The notes beneath the pieces were generated by a model. The model did not search any database and had not been told where the DNA came from. It saw only the letters and a list, made by a program, of their open reading frames with translations. From positions 1-49,554 of the forward strand of contig NZ_SOFY01000061.1 of NCBI RefSeq assembly GCF_004402595.1: a stretch of 49,554 bases of DNA, given 5' to 3'. The DNA is from Cryobacterium shii (GTDB lineage: Bacteria; Actinomycetota; Actinomycetes; Actinomycetales; Microbacteriaceae). Shown piece by piece: positions 8,646-16,176 of the stretch (its first letter is position 1; each line of letters starts with the position of its first letter). The position numbers were made by a program, and so were the translations under genes.

Positions 8646-10418
8646 TCATCCCCGGCGAAGCAGCCTCTCGACCCCAGCCCGTTGCGCGCTCAGCTCGGCG
8701 GCGTCGGGGCGCTCAGTCCACTCGCGCATCCGGGTCACGATGGGCGGAGCGGAGCGCAGCAGCACGAGCGCCGTGCCGTACGGCAGGGTGCGGATGACGT
8801 CGGGCGGCATGATCGGCACGCGCCGCGTCGAGCGCTGATTCGAGCGCAACCCGCGCTCGCCGATGGTCACCGAGTCGGTGGTTTCATCACGGTCGCCGAT
8901 GAGGGTGGAGAGATCCTGAAGGTCGCGGGAACCGGATGCGCCGCCGAGCACGATCTTGGCGATGCTGGCATCCCAAATAGCTGTCGCCGCATTCTCTCCC
9001 CAGCGTTCGCGCGCCTGAGCCATTGATTGCAAGACGGGCATCACCGTCAGTCCGGTGCCCCCTCCCTCGGCCATGAGTATCGGGAGTGAGGGCAGGGGTG
9101 CGAGGTTGCCGATCTCATCGAGCGCGAGCAGCACCGGCGGGTCGAGTCGCGCGCCGGGTGAGCGCGCGGCGAGACGGCGCGCGGTTTCCACGAGGTCTTC
9201 GACGAATGCGGCGACGAGCGCCGATGATGCACCGGCACCGGCACCCGTTGCCAGCAGGTAGAGCGTGCCCGAGTCATGGAGAAATGCCTCTGGATCGAAC
9301 TGCTCGTCCTCGCTCGGACTGACTGCTTCGAGTACTCGCGGGTCGGCGAGCGCTGCCAGAGCCAACGAGACCCCCTGCCAGATCGAGTCGCGCGTACGTG
9401 GGTCGGAGTGGAGCATCGCGTCGAGCGACTCCGCCCAGCCGGTCGCCGCACCGGAGGAGGCGGACAGGATGGCGACGGCATCCGCTGCCGCCGCGGGATC
9501 GAGCGTCCAGCGAAACAGCTCGGCGGGTGGCCTGCCGTCGAGGGCGGCCGCGTGCAGCAGTGCTTGGAGCGCTGTGCGGGTCTTGCCCTCCCAGAAGCCG
9601 CCGTTCTCCACTGCGGGGCCGGAGATCCCGGTGCCCGCGGCGAGCCCGGTGGCACGGATCATCGCCGTGAGCGGCAGTTCGCACCCACGCACCGGATTCC
9701 AGCGCAGACCGGCAGGCACGCCCTCGGCGAGCCGCTGCGGGTCGAAGACGGCGACCGGCCCGCGCCGCGAACGTGCGCGGAGCGTGGCAGTGAGGTTGTC
9801 GGGGCGCGTCGAGGTAGTCACGACAGCACCGGGGGCGTCGAGGATGCTGTTGATGACGATGTGCGTACCCTTGCCAGAACGTGGCGGCCCGATGAGCAGG
9901 ATGGAGTCCTCCACCGAGGTCCAGACCCGCTTCCCCCGGGCGGTGCCGATCAGATAGCCGACGTCCTCGGGCCGGGGCTTGTCGAGCGAGGGACGAAGGA
10001 TGCCTGCGCGGGTGGGCAGGGCACGATCCGAGGCGGAGCGCACGATGTCGCCGGTCTCGGCGATGCCGACGATCTTGTTCGGGTCGGCTTTCGAGCGACG
10101 ACCCAGCTCGTGGACGAATCGCCAGAGAAACCATCCGGCGACTCCGGCACCCGCGACCATCACGCCGGCGGTCAGCCAGTAGGCCACGGGATGAAGGGTC
10201 TCCGAGTCGAGTGCCGAGCCGGGGTCGTCGGCGTGGAAGACGACGCCGAACCCGGCCTCAAGGCCCGCCGTCGGCTGTGCCACTCCCGTCAGGAACGCCG
10301 CCACGTTGCCCGCGAGCCGCAGTACCCCGGCGAGCACCATCGCACCGATCAGTGCGCCGAGCGCGAGGTTTGTCAGCTCGTCGCCGAACGACCCCGATCG
10401 CGTCGACGCGCTGCTCAC
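8646..10418 (-). CDS. Type IV coupling protein (TraG/VirD4-like ATPase)
   Basis: The 590-residue protein has two N-terminal membrane helices (about residues 12-40 and 80-105), then a hexameric-type ATPase domain with Walker A IGPPRSGKGTH (about 175-185) and Walker B LLALDEIGNL, plus the TraM-recognition-type C-terminal part (LPSLPILMAEGGGTGLTV). It couples the relaxase-DNA complex to the secretion channel and powers DNA export. The GTG start overlaps the stop of the preceding gene (GTGA), showing tight translational linkage. It appears complete. Confidence 0.9.
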   Translation of the reverse strand: MSSASTRSGSFGDELTNLALGALIGAMVLAGVLRLAGNVAAFLTGVAQPTAGLEAGFGVVFHADDPGSALDSETLHPVAYWLTAGVMVAGAGVAGWFLWRFVHELGRRSKADPNKIVGIAETGDIVRSASDRALPTRAGILRPSLDKPRPEDVGYLIGTARGKRVWTSVEDSILLIGPPRSGKGTHIVINSILDAPGAVVTTSTRPDNLTATLRARSRRGPVAVFDPQRLAEGVPAGLRWNPVRGCELPLTAMIRATGLAAGTGISGPAVENGGFWEGKTRTALQALLHAAALDGRPPAELFRWTLDPAAAADAVAILSASSGAATGWAESLDAMLHSDPRTRDSIWQGVSLALAALADPRVLEAVSPSEDEQFDPEAFLHDSGTLYLLATGAGAGASSALVAAFVEDLVETARRLAARSPGARLDPPVLLALDEIGNLAPLPSLPILMAEGGGTGLTVMPVLQSMAQARERWGENAATAIWDASIAKIVLGGASGSRDLQDLSTLIGDRDETTDSVTIGERGLRSNQRSTRRVPIMPPDVIRTLPYGTALVLLRSAPPIVTRMREWTERPDAAELSAQRAGVERLLRRG

Positions 10419-10993
10419 GTCGGCTGCCCGACGATGCAGGTGCCTGACATGCGCCCGAGCAGGACAACCTCGCGGGTGGGGCTGAGGTCGAGTAGTCCCG
10501 GCTCGATCAGCGATCGGGCGGAGCCTTCGCTCTGCGCGTCAGTGTGGCGGATGATGATCGCCACCGCGACCTGCTCGCCGGGGATGAATCCCTCGTCGCC
10601 GTGCACGGCCAGCAAATGCGCAGAAATGCCCGCGCTCGGTTCAGCCGTCACCGGCGCCGGTTCCTCGCCTGGCTCCGTCGCCAGGGTGCCCAGGATCGGC
10701 TGCGTCACGATGTCGGTGTAGACGCTGCCATCCTGCTCGTTGATGACCACACGGACGGGCGAATGGTGCTGCTCGATCACCTGGCTGATGACCTGCGCGA
10801 ACGAGTGGCGCTGCCACCGCGGAGCGAAGGTCGGCGCGTCGAGCTGCTGCCCATCCACGGCGACGCTGAGCGTTGCGTCCGGCTGGACGGTCATCACGAT
10901 GATCGGAAGCACCGGGGGTACTTGTATTGGCGGCGCAGCCTCGGTCTTGCTGCTGGAGAGGGGCTTGCGTCGCTTCGTCAGTGTGCTGCTCAT
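10415..10993 (-). CDS. Conserved ICE transfer-operon protein of unknown role
   Basis: The 192-residue product has a basic N terminus, a strand-rich segment (PVLPIIVMTVQPDATLSVAV) and a second strand-rich half (GFIPGEQVAVAIIIRHTD...). No membrane helix or known motif stands out. The ATG at 10993 overlaps the virB4 stop codon (ATGA), and its own stop overlaps the coupling protein start. This strict coupling between virB4 and the coupling protein gene suggests a structural or adaptor role in the transfer apparatus, but no function is assigned. Confidence 0.7.
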   Translation of the reverse strand: MSSTLTKRRKPLSSSKTEAAPPIQVPPVLPIIVMTVQPDATLSVAVDGQQLDAPTFAPRWQRHSFAQVISQVIEQHHSPVRVVINEQDGSVYTDIVTQPILGTLATEPGEEPAPVTAEPSAGISAHLLAVHGDEGFIPGEQVAVAIIIRHTDAQSEGSARSLIEPGLLDLSPTREVVLLGRMSGTCIVGQPT

Positions 10994-12483
10994 CGCACGC
11001 CTCCTGTCATCCGGCTGGTCGTGTCGAATGCCGCCAACTCGGCGGGATGGAGCTGGTGCTGCACGACGAAGCTTCTGTCCTTGATGCGCCAGAGCCCCTG
11101 TCCGGTGCCGAGCCCCGGCAGTAGCCCTTGCTCGGTGCCGGTCAGCCCCAGCGCGCTCGCCGTTGCGCCGAGCTGGTCGGACTCTTGGCGGTAGATGATC
11201 CTGGTCTCCGCGTTGGCGAGCAGCGACGACGCGAGCGCGCGCATCGCAGAACCCTGATCGCCCACGTTGTCGAGGTCGCTGAGCTTGTGGAAGATCAGCA
11301 TGTTGGCGATGCCGAAGTGCCTCGCCAACCGCCACTGTGCATCCATTCGCCGAAGGAGCGCCGGGTGCGACATCAGGCGCCACGCCTCGTCATAGATCAC
11401 CCACCGCTGACCGCCTTGCGGGTCGAGCAGCGCCGACTCCATCCACGCGGATGAGCAGGTCATCAGCACCGAGACGAGGGTCGAGTTCCCGGCGACGCGC
11501 GAAAGATCGAGGGAGATCATCGGCAGGGACGGGTCAAATTTCACCGTGCTCGGCCCGTCGAAGAGGCCCTGGAGGTCACCAGCGACGAGCCGCCGCAGCG
11601 CGTGACCGACGACACGACCGTCTTCTACGAGGCGGCCGTCGACATCGTTGTCGACGGCGGGCGAGAGGATGCGGTCGACGACCATCGGGAGGATCGGAAC
11701 GTCGGACGATCGCACGGCGTCGGCGAGGGCAAGGTCGATTGCGGTGTGCTCCAGCGGTGTGAGCGGTCGATCGAGCACCGTCTCGGCGAGCGCGCCGATG
11801 AGGTCGCGTCGCCTCGATGTGACCTGGCTCAGCCATTCGGTGTCGCTGAGCCCCGAGGGGCGGTGGCCTTCATCCAGCGGGTTGAGGCGGTTCGGCATCC
11901 CGTGCCCGAGCACGATGGCCCGGCCGCCTACGGCTTCGGCGACGGCTGTGTGCTCGCCCTTGGGATCTCCGGGCACGTAGACGCGCCGGCCGAACGGGAT
12001 GCTGCGGGTGTAGAGGCTCTTCGCCAGCGACGACTTCCCCGAGCCCACGATCCCGGCAAGCACGATGTTCGGCGCGGTGATGGCGCCCCTCGCATAGAGC
12101 ACCCACGGGTCGTAGACGAAGGACGCCCCGGAGTAGAGATCTTGTCCGACGAAGACCCCTTGCGATCCCAGTCCGCCCTCGGCGAGGAACGGGTATGCGC
12201 CCGCGAGCGTCGCACTCGTGTCCTGGTGGCGCGGGAGGCGGAACTTGCCCGGCGTGCGCAAAGCGGCGGGGCGGGCCTCGCCCGCGCTCGGCAGGTAAGT
12301 CGTCGCGCGTTGCGCATCGCGCTCGGCTTCCCACCCGGCCCGGGCCTGTGCATGGTGCGCCTTGCGGTCGTCGGTAGCGATTCGCTGAGCCGCCTGTCGC
12401 CGTGCCCTTCGCACCGATCGACGCTCGTTCGCCGGGTCGAGCAGCACTGTCGTGTGGAGGCGCTCGCGCTCGTCGTCGTTCAC
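10990..12483 (-). CDS. VirB4-like conjugation ATPase
   Basis: The 497-residue protein shows Walker A LAGIVGSGKSSLAKSL (about 140-155), followed by the VPGDPKGEH motif usual in VirB4/TraC ATPases, and Walker B WVIYDEAWRLM (about 357-367). C-terminal motifs SDLDNVGDQGSAMRALASSL and ETRIIYRQE support the assignment. It energises assembly and operation of the type IV secretion channel at the cell membrane. It lacks the long N-terminal domain of Gram-negative VirB4; in these actinobacterial systems that part may be supplied by the separate SCO6880-family protein. The GTG start at 12483 overlaps the upstream stop. Confidence 0.85.
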   Translation of the reverse strand: MNDDERERLHTTVLLDPANERRSVRRARRQAAQRIATDDRKAHHAQARAGWEAERDAQRATTYLPSAGEARPAALRTPGKFRLPRHQDTSATLAGAYPFLAEGGLGSQGVFVGQDLYSGASFVYDPWVLYARGAITAPNIVLAGIVGSGKSSLAKSLYTRSIPFGRRVYVPGDPKGEHTAVAEAVGGRAIVLGHGMPNRLNPLDEGHRPSGLSDTEWLSQVTSRRRDLIGALAETVLDRPLTPLEHTAIDLALADAVRSSDVPILPMVVDRILSPAVDNDVDGRLVEDGRVVGHALRRLVAGDLQGLFDGPSTVKFDPSLPMISLDLSRVAGNSTLVSVLMTCSSAWMESALLDPQGGQRWVIYDEAWRLMSHPALLRRMDAQWRLARHFGIANMLIFHKLSDLDNVGDQGSAMRALASSLLANAETRIIYRQESDQLGATASALGLTGTEQGLLPGLGTGQGLWRIKDRSFVVQHQLHPAELAAFDTTSRMTGGVR

Positions 12484-12935
12484 AGCGACAGCCCCCGTCG
12501 TTCGGAGAGCGCACGATGTGCGAACCGGTCGCCGTCGCCGAAGAGAGCCCGCGGCGCTCGCTCGGGCGAGGTGCCTCGGCGCTCCGTCGCCGGTGCCCAC
12601 GCGACGCGACCGGAATGCTGGGACGCCTGATCGACGGCTAGCTCGGCGCGACGCACGAGACTCGCCGCCCGCCGAAGCGCGTTCGCGGCGGCGAATGCCT
12701 CCTCTACGCCAGCCCAGTGGTCGCCGCTATCGGTGTGCGCCCTGGACTCATCCCAGGTGTGGGCAGTCGCGACCTGCTCCAGTACCTGTGCGAGCGACCG
12801 GAGACCGCCGAGCAGCTCGCCCATCACCGTGTACGTGTGCGCGGGATCATCGAACGTGCGTGAGGCGTGAGCCAATGCCCGCAGCACCTCGTGTGCTTCC
12901 GCGGCATCGGCCACAGGGTCGTGGAAGGTTGGCAT
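12480..12935 (-). CDS. Hypothetical helical ICE protein upstream of virB4
   Basis: The 151-residue protein is predicted largely helical and rich in alanine, histidine and glutamate (AEAHEVLRALAHASRTF, LLGGLRSLAQVLEQVATAH, VEEAFAAANALRRAASLVRRAELAVDQ), with a basic disordered tail. It may form coiled-coil contacts. Its stop overlaps the virB4 GTG start, so it belongs to the transfer operon. Immediately upstream the operon is interrupted by cargo genes (13.0-16.1 kb); the SCO6880 gene that would normally be its neighbour lies 3.2 kb away. Confidence 0.65.
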   Translation of the reverse strand: MPTFHDPVADAAEAHEVLRALAHASRTFDDPAHTYTVMGELLGGLRSLAQVLEQVATAHTWDESRAHTDSGDHWAGVEEAFAAANALRRAASLVRRAELAVDQASQHSGRVAWAPATERRGTSPERAPRALFGDGDRFAHRALSERRGLSL

Positions 12936-13049
12936 CGGGGCTCCTGATGGTCGGAATTACCAAGGAGGTACGCCGGCGCTACCCGGCGTCACACGCCCTA
13001 CGTCGGAGGCTCCGGGTAAGGTCGGGGTCAGTCACAGCAAAGGGGTCGG

Positions 13050-14112
13050 ATGAGCGCGAGTATGTACCGCGGCCAACTTGAGCGGAAACGTAAGCAGCGT
13101 GTTGACGCCGACAAGAAGGCGGGCGAATACCGCAGCAAGGAATCCAAGAAGCGGGCTGAAGCAGGGGCCGCCCGCTCTGCGGCGTCAAAGTCCAAGAGCA
13201 CGAGCACGGTGCAGACCAAGCTGCGGGACGCCGAAAGGCGTGAGTCCGAGGCCAGTCGCGGCCGGCAAAGAAGCGGGTCGCTGGCAATCGCGTGCTGCGG
13301 GATACGCGAAAGAGGAGGCTACGTTGGCAGGCAAACTCGTCAAGGCAGAGCTTTCAGAGGCGAACACGGCCGAACAACGTCGCAAACGAGACCAGCAGCA
13401 GGTCGACCGGCAGGCAGCCGTAGCGCGTGCTTCGGTCGAGCGGCGCCTTGTCCACACTGAGCAAGCCGTGACTCAGGCAATCCGTGAGCTGCGCCCGCCC
13501 AAGCCGGAAACGCTTCGCGTGCTGATCCTGGGCGCCTCCTCCGAGGGAGACCTCCGCGTCGGGCGTGAACAGAAGCGCATCCGTGCCGCCGTCGAGTCCG
13601 CGCTGCATCGCGACCGAATCGCGCTGGACGTACGCCCGGCCGCCACGACCGCAGACCTCCTGGACGGCATCACGAAGTTCCGCCCACACGTCGTGCACTT
13701 CTCCGGGCACAGCAATGATGATCTCATCGTCTTCGAGGACGAGCGCGATGAGCCTCACGAAGGCGTAATCGTGACCGCGCGAGCATTCGCCGCCGCGATC
13801 CGCGCCACTGACGACCCGCCGTTGCTCGTGCTGCTCAACTCGTGCAGGTCGGCCGGCCAGGTCGACGCGCTCGTTCAGGACGTTGTGCCGTTCGCAATCG
13901 GCATGGCAGACGAGATCGACGACGGCGATGCGATCAGCTACGCGGCGCAGTTCTACGCTGCGGTCGCCAACGGCCAGTCGATCAACTCCGCGCATCTATC
14001 CGGCCAGGCGGCGCTACAACTCGCCGGGCTCGACGGAGCCGATCTGCCCACCCTCGCGTGGTCTGAGGGTGTCGACCCCGCTGCAACGATGCTTGTTCGC
14101 CCAGCGGAGTAA
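13050..14112 (+). pseudogene. CHAT-protease-like protein with a one-base frameshift
   Basis: Two overlapping frames together form one protein. The first, from the ATG at 13050 with AAGGGG upstream, encodes a basic coiled-coil start (MYRGQLERKRKQRVDADKK and onward to RDAERRESEA near 13253). The sequence then continues in the next frame from about 13252 (AAGKEAGRWQSRAAGYAKEE) to a stop at 14112. The second part carries the caspase-like CHAT signature: HVVHFSGHS (about 13690-13713) and LVLLNSCRS (about 13826-13852), the presumed histidine-cysteine pair. An extra base near 13253 explains the shift. CHAT proteases cut partner proteins in several bacterial defence systems; the partner here is unknown. 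The gene is opposite in strand to the transfer genes around it. It may be inactive, be a sequencing error, or use ribosomal slippage. Confidence 0.75.
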
Positions 14113-14393
14113 CAGCGAGGTCTACTCGGCGTAAGCCGATTCGGCAAGTTCTTCGTCGATGCTCGCCGCGAGCGCAGCCTCGGCCTCGCCTCGCTCGACG
14201 TCGGCAGTCGTAGTGGGGGTCCCGCCACGACCATCGAGGTCGAGGTGCGCCCACGGCGTCGGGTTCGCCGCTTGGCCGAGATGAGAGCCGCGTTCGGGGT
14301 AGCAACGCCTCAGGCGCTCTCCTTGGTCACGTTGAACCCCACAGCAGTATTCCCCCGGCGTCGGCGGCGAATAGTCGCTTGGCGGCCCACACA

Positions 14394-14432
14394 GCGGCCC
14401 AGCGCTAGGAAATGTCCTTGGTGCTGGGCCGC
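14394..14432. terminator. Inverted repeat between convergent genes
   Basis: GCGGCCCAGC (14394-14403) and GCTGGGCCGC (14423-14432) form a perfect 10-bp stem with a 19-base loop. It lies between the stops of the CHAT gene (14112) and the leftward 321-residue gene (14467), where a two-way terminator would be expected. There is only a weak T-run after it on the + strand. The rest of 14113-14466 holds no complete gene; a frame on the - strand ending at 14122 is open for about 110 codons but lacks a start. Confidence 0.45.
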
Positions 14433-14466
14433 TTGACGTTTCGGCGCTCGCCTCAACGGAGAAACT

Positions 14467-15432
14467 TTAGGCGCTAGGTTCGTTCGATGTGACGGAGATC
14501 GCTCGGAAGGTGATCGACTTCCCGCCGCCCGCAAACTCTCTGACCTGTGGTTTCGCGATGATAGTGATTTCCTCGCTCAAGTGGAACTGGGTCACGTCGA
14601 CGCCCTGCAGATCTGTCGTATCCACCGTGACGATGTGGTCGCCGCCTAGGTCGATTTGCCAAGCGCGAGCGGTGCTCAAAGTGATTAGACGTCCACGTAG
14701 TGTCTCGGTCTCGGCATCGAGCTCCCGTGCGACAACCAAGCGCTTCACCTGTATCGCGTCCGCCTTGGTGAAAGTCGCCCGTTCCGTTGCCCGATCTGGT
14801 TCGCGCCATTCCAAGTCCACGTCGAAGGAAGCCTGCTCGACTCCCTTTGCGAACTCACGAATAGCGGTTGCCAGGCGTGGTCCACCGGCCGTTACCTTAC
14901 TTACGAACGGTGAATCGTCCGCATCTGGGCCAATCGAATGTGCCGTGCGCACGAGCTCGAGTGCATCGACCACGCATTCATCGACGAACTGCCGTCGGTT
15001 CTGATCGTAGAGGGCCACTCCTTCGGCTCCGATGAGCTCAGCTTCCGGCAGCATCTCCGGCCCGATCTCGAACACTACGCTCCCCGGCAGCGGATTCATC
15101 AATAGCCGAAGCTGTGTCGAAGCGATCAGCGCTCCGCTCAGCTGCCCTCGGTTGGTCTTGATGCCTTCCTTCGCTGCACCAGCCGCAGTAACCAGCCGCT
15201 GCAGGTTGAGGAGGATCTGGCCGGCCGCGTCGAGACGAGCCTGGTGATCTTGAACGTTCACGCCGAAGATTCGAATCGAGCCGGTGCTTCGCACCAAACG
15301 AGCCTGGTGAGTGCTGCCCCACAGGCCCTCGATGCTCATTCTGTTCAGGTCCTCGGGAGTCTCCCACTTTGGTGCCGCGCTCGCCGCAAGTTGGTTGAAG
15401 AGCTCATCGGCAGCATCACTCAGCGAAGCCAT
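14467..15432 (-). CDS. Unknown 321-residue protein paired with nucleotidyltransferase
   Basis: No family was recognised. The protein begins with a helical segment (SLSDAADELFNQLAASAAPKW), has a central helical region with acidic stretches and a C-terminal strand-rich part (AWQIDLGGDHIVTVDTTD, EEITIIAKPQVREFAGGGKS). No membrane segment or catalytic motif is obvious. Its ATG at 15432 lies inside the end of the nucleotidyltransferase-like gene (17-base overlap), so they form a strict pair. By analogy with two-gene nucleotidyltransferase modules it could be the target-binding, antitoxin or effector partner; this is inference from arrangement. Codon use is less GC-biased than in the transfer genes, suggesting separate acquisition. 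Confidence 0.7.
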   Translation of the reverse strand: MASLSDAADELFNQLAASAAPKWETPEDLNRMSIEGLWGSTHQARLVRSTGSIRIFGVNVQDHQARLDAAGQILLNLQRLVTAAGAAKEGIKTNRGQLSGALIASTQLRLLMNPLPGSVVFEIGPEMLPEAELIGAEGVALYDQNRRQFVDECVVDALELVRTAHSIGPDADDSPFVSKVTAGGPRLATAIREFAKGVEQASFDVDLEWREPDRATERATFTKADAIQVKRLVVARELDAETETLRGRLITLSTARAWQIDLGGDHIVTVDTTDLQGVDVTQFHLSEEITIIAKPQVREFAGGGKSITFRAISVTSNEPSA

Positions 15433-15955
15433 CGATTACCACCTCCAAATACCCTCGTCGCGGCAGGCTATCGAGCCGTGCCGGCGTGCCACCCGCCTCG
15501 GTGAGAGGCGTCCTGCGCCGTTGCCACCAATCGTCCCAATGTCCTCGGTCCCGGTAGTACTTCCAGTCCAGAGCATCTCCGAGATGCGGTTCTGGGATGG
15601 AACGCCACGATGCCGTGAAGGTGTCCAGATTCAACTCGAAGGGGGGCTTTTTAAGTAGGTTATTCGCAAACACACTCAAGATGTTGTTAGCAGCATCCCC
15701 CGACAGTTGGGCGCTTGCCACGTCGGCCGAATCCAGCCAATACAAGCAATCGAGATCCCCGGCCTGGACCTTGGTCGATGTGAAGCTTCCTCCCAGCCAT
15801 ACGGAAGCAACCGGGACAACGCGGCGGAGCACCTCTGTGGCTTTCGTCCAGTCGTCCCAGATGGCCGCTCTAGTAGTCGACGCAGCAAAATCAGGGTGAT
15901 CGACGAACCTAGCTCGCACGTCATCGAGCGACGTTGCGTAGCGGCCGACTGCCAT
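15416..15955 (-). CDS. Nucleotidyltransferase-like protein (DUF6932-like)
   Basis: The protein of about 179 residues has the pol-beta-type nucleotidyltransferase signature VWLGGSFTSTK followed by GDLDCLYWLD (GS at about 56-57, aspartates at about 67 and 69), which would bind a metal-nucleotide complex. The C-terminal third is aromatic and charged (WKYYRDRGHWDDWWQRRR). The pattern matches small stand-alone enzymes often labelled DUF6932 and resembles MNT-type toxin or antitoxin proteins. The ATG at 15955 is preferred over an upstream TTG because GGAG lies eight bases before it. It overlaps the 321-residue gene by 17 bases. The actual substrate (tRNA, protein or small molecule) cannot be told. 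Confidence 0.7.
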   Translation of the reverse strand: MAVGRYATSLDDVRARFVDHPDFAASTTRAAIWDDWTKATEVLRRVVPVASVWLGGSFTSTKVQAGDLDCLYWLDSADVASAQLSGDAANNILSVFANNLLKKPPFELNLDTFTASWRSIPEPHLGDALDWKYYRDRGHWDDWWQRRRTPLTEAGGTPARLDSLPRRGYLEVVIDGFAE

Positions 15956-16027
15956 TGCGTTGGCTCCGGGGGAGGGCTCCGGGATCAAGCTTCAGCGCTC
16001 GCCGGTCGGATATGAGACATGAGGGGG

Positions 16028-16054
16028 ATTCTATTGCGAGAAGCGCTCGCCGAA
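16028..16054 (-). promoter_or_regulatory. Possible promoter of the nucleotidyltransferase pair
   Basis: On the - strand TTCGGC (16054-16049) and TAGAAT (16033-16028) are separated by 15 bases and lie 70-100 bases before the start codon. The region is locally AT-rich compared with its surroundings. The spacer is shorter than ideal, so this is tentative. Confidence 0.3.
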
Positions 16055-16057
16055 CCA

Positions 16058-16104
16058 TCCCCCAACGGGGGAGAGCATTATTACTTTGCTCGCTCAGCGA
16101 GCCC
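16058..16104. repeat. Two small hairpins between cargo and transfer genes
   Basis: CCCCC-aac-GGGGG (16059-16071) and GCTCGCT-c-AGCGAGC (about 16090-16104) can each fold as a short hairpin. They sit in the 220-base gap between the SCO6880 gene and the nucleotidyltransferase pair and are surrounded by AT-rich sequence. They may end or insulate transcription at the cargo boundary. Confidence 0.35.
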
Positions 16105-16176
16105 GGTTGGGCAAATGGAAAAGGAAGCCTTAATAAGAACCAGTGGCACCGACATTCATGTGCTCCCACGGATCGG

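Noticed and set aside
7488..9026. Open frame of 512 codons on the + strand
   Set aside because: Antisense to ssb, the DUF4913-like gene and the coupling protein; composition is typical of a GC shadow.
9276..10721. Open frame of 481 codons on the + strand
   Set aside because: Antisense to the coupling protein gene, which has intact Walker motifs.
14122..14460. Open - strand frame of about 110 codons with a coding-like end (DVERGEAEAALAASIDEELA)
   Set aside because: It has no start codon and its upper half runs through an inverted repeat; it may be a gene remnant but the evidence is too thin for a separate feature.
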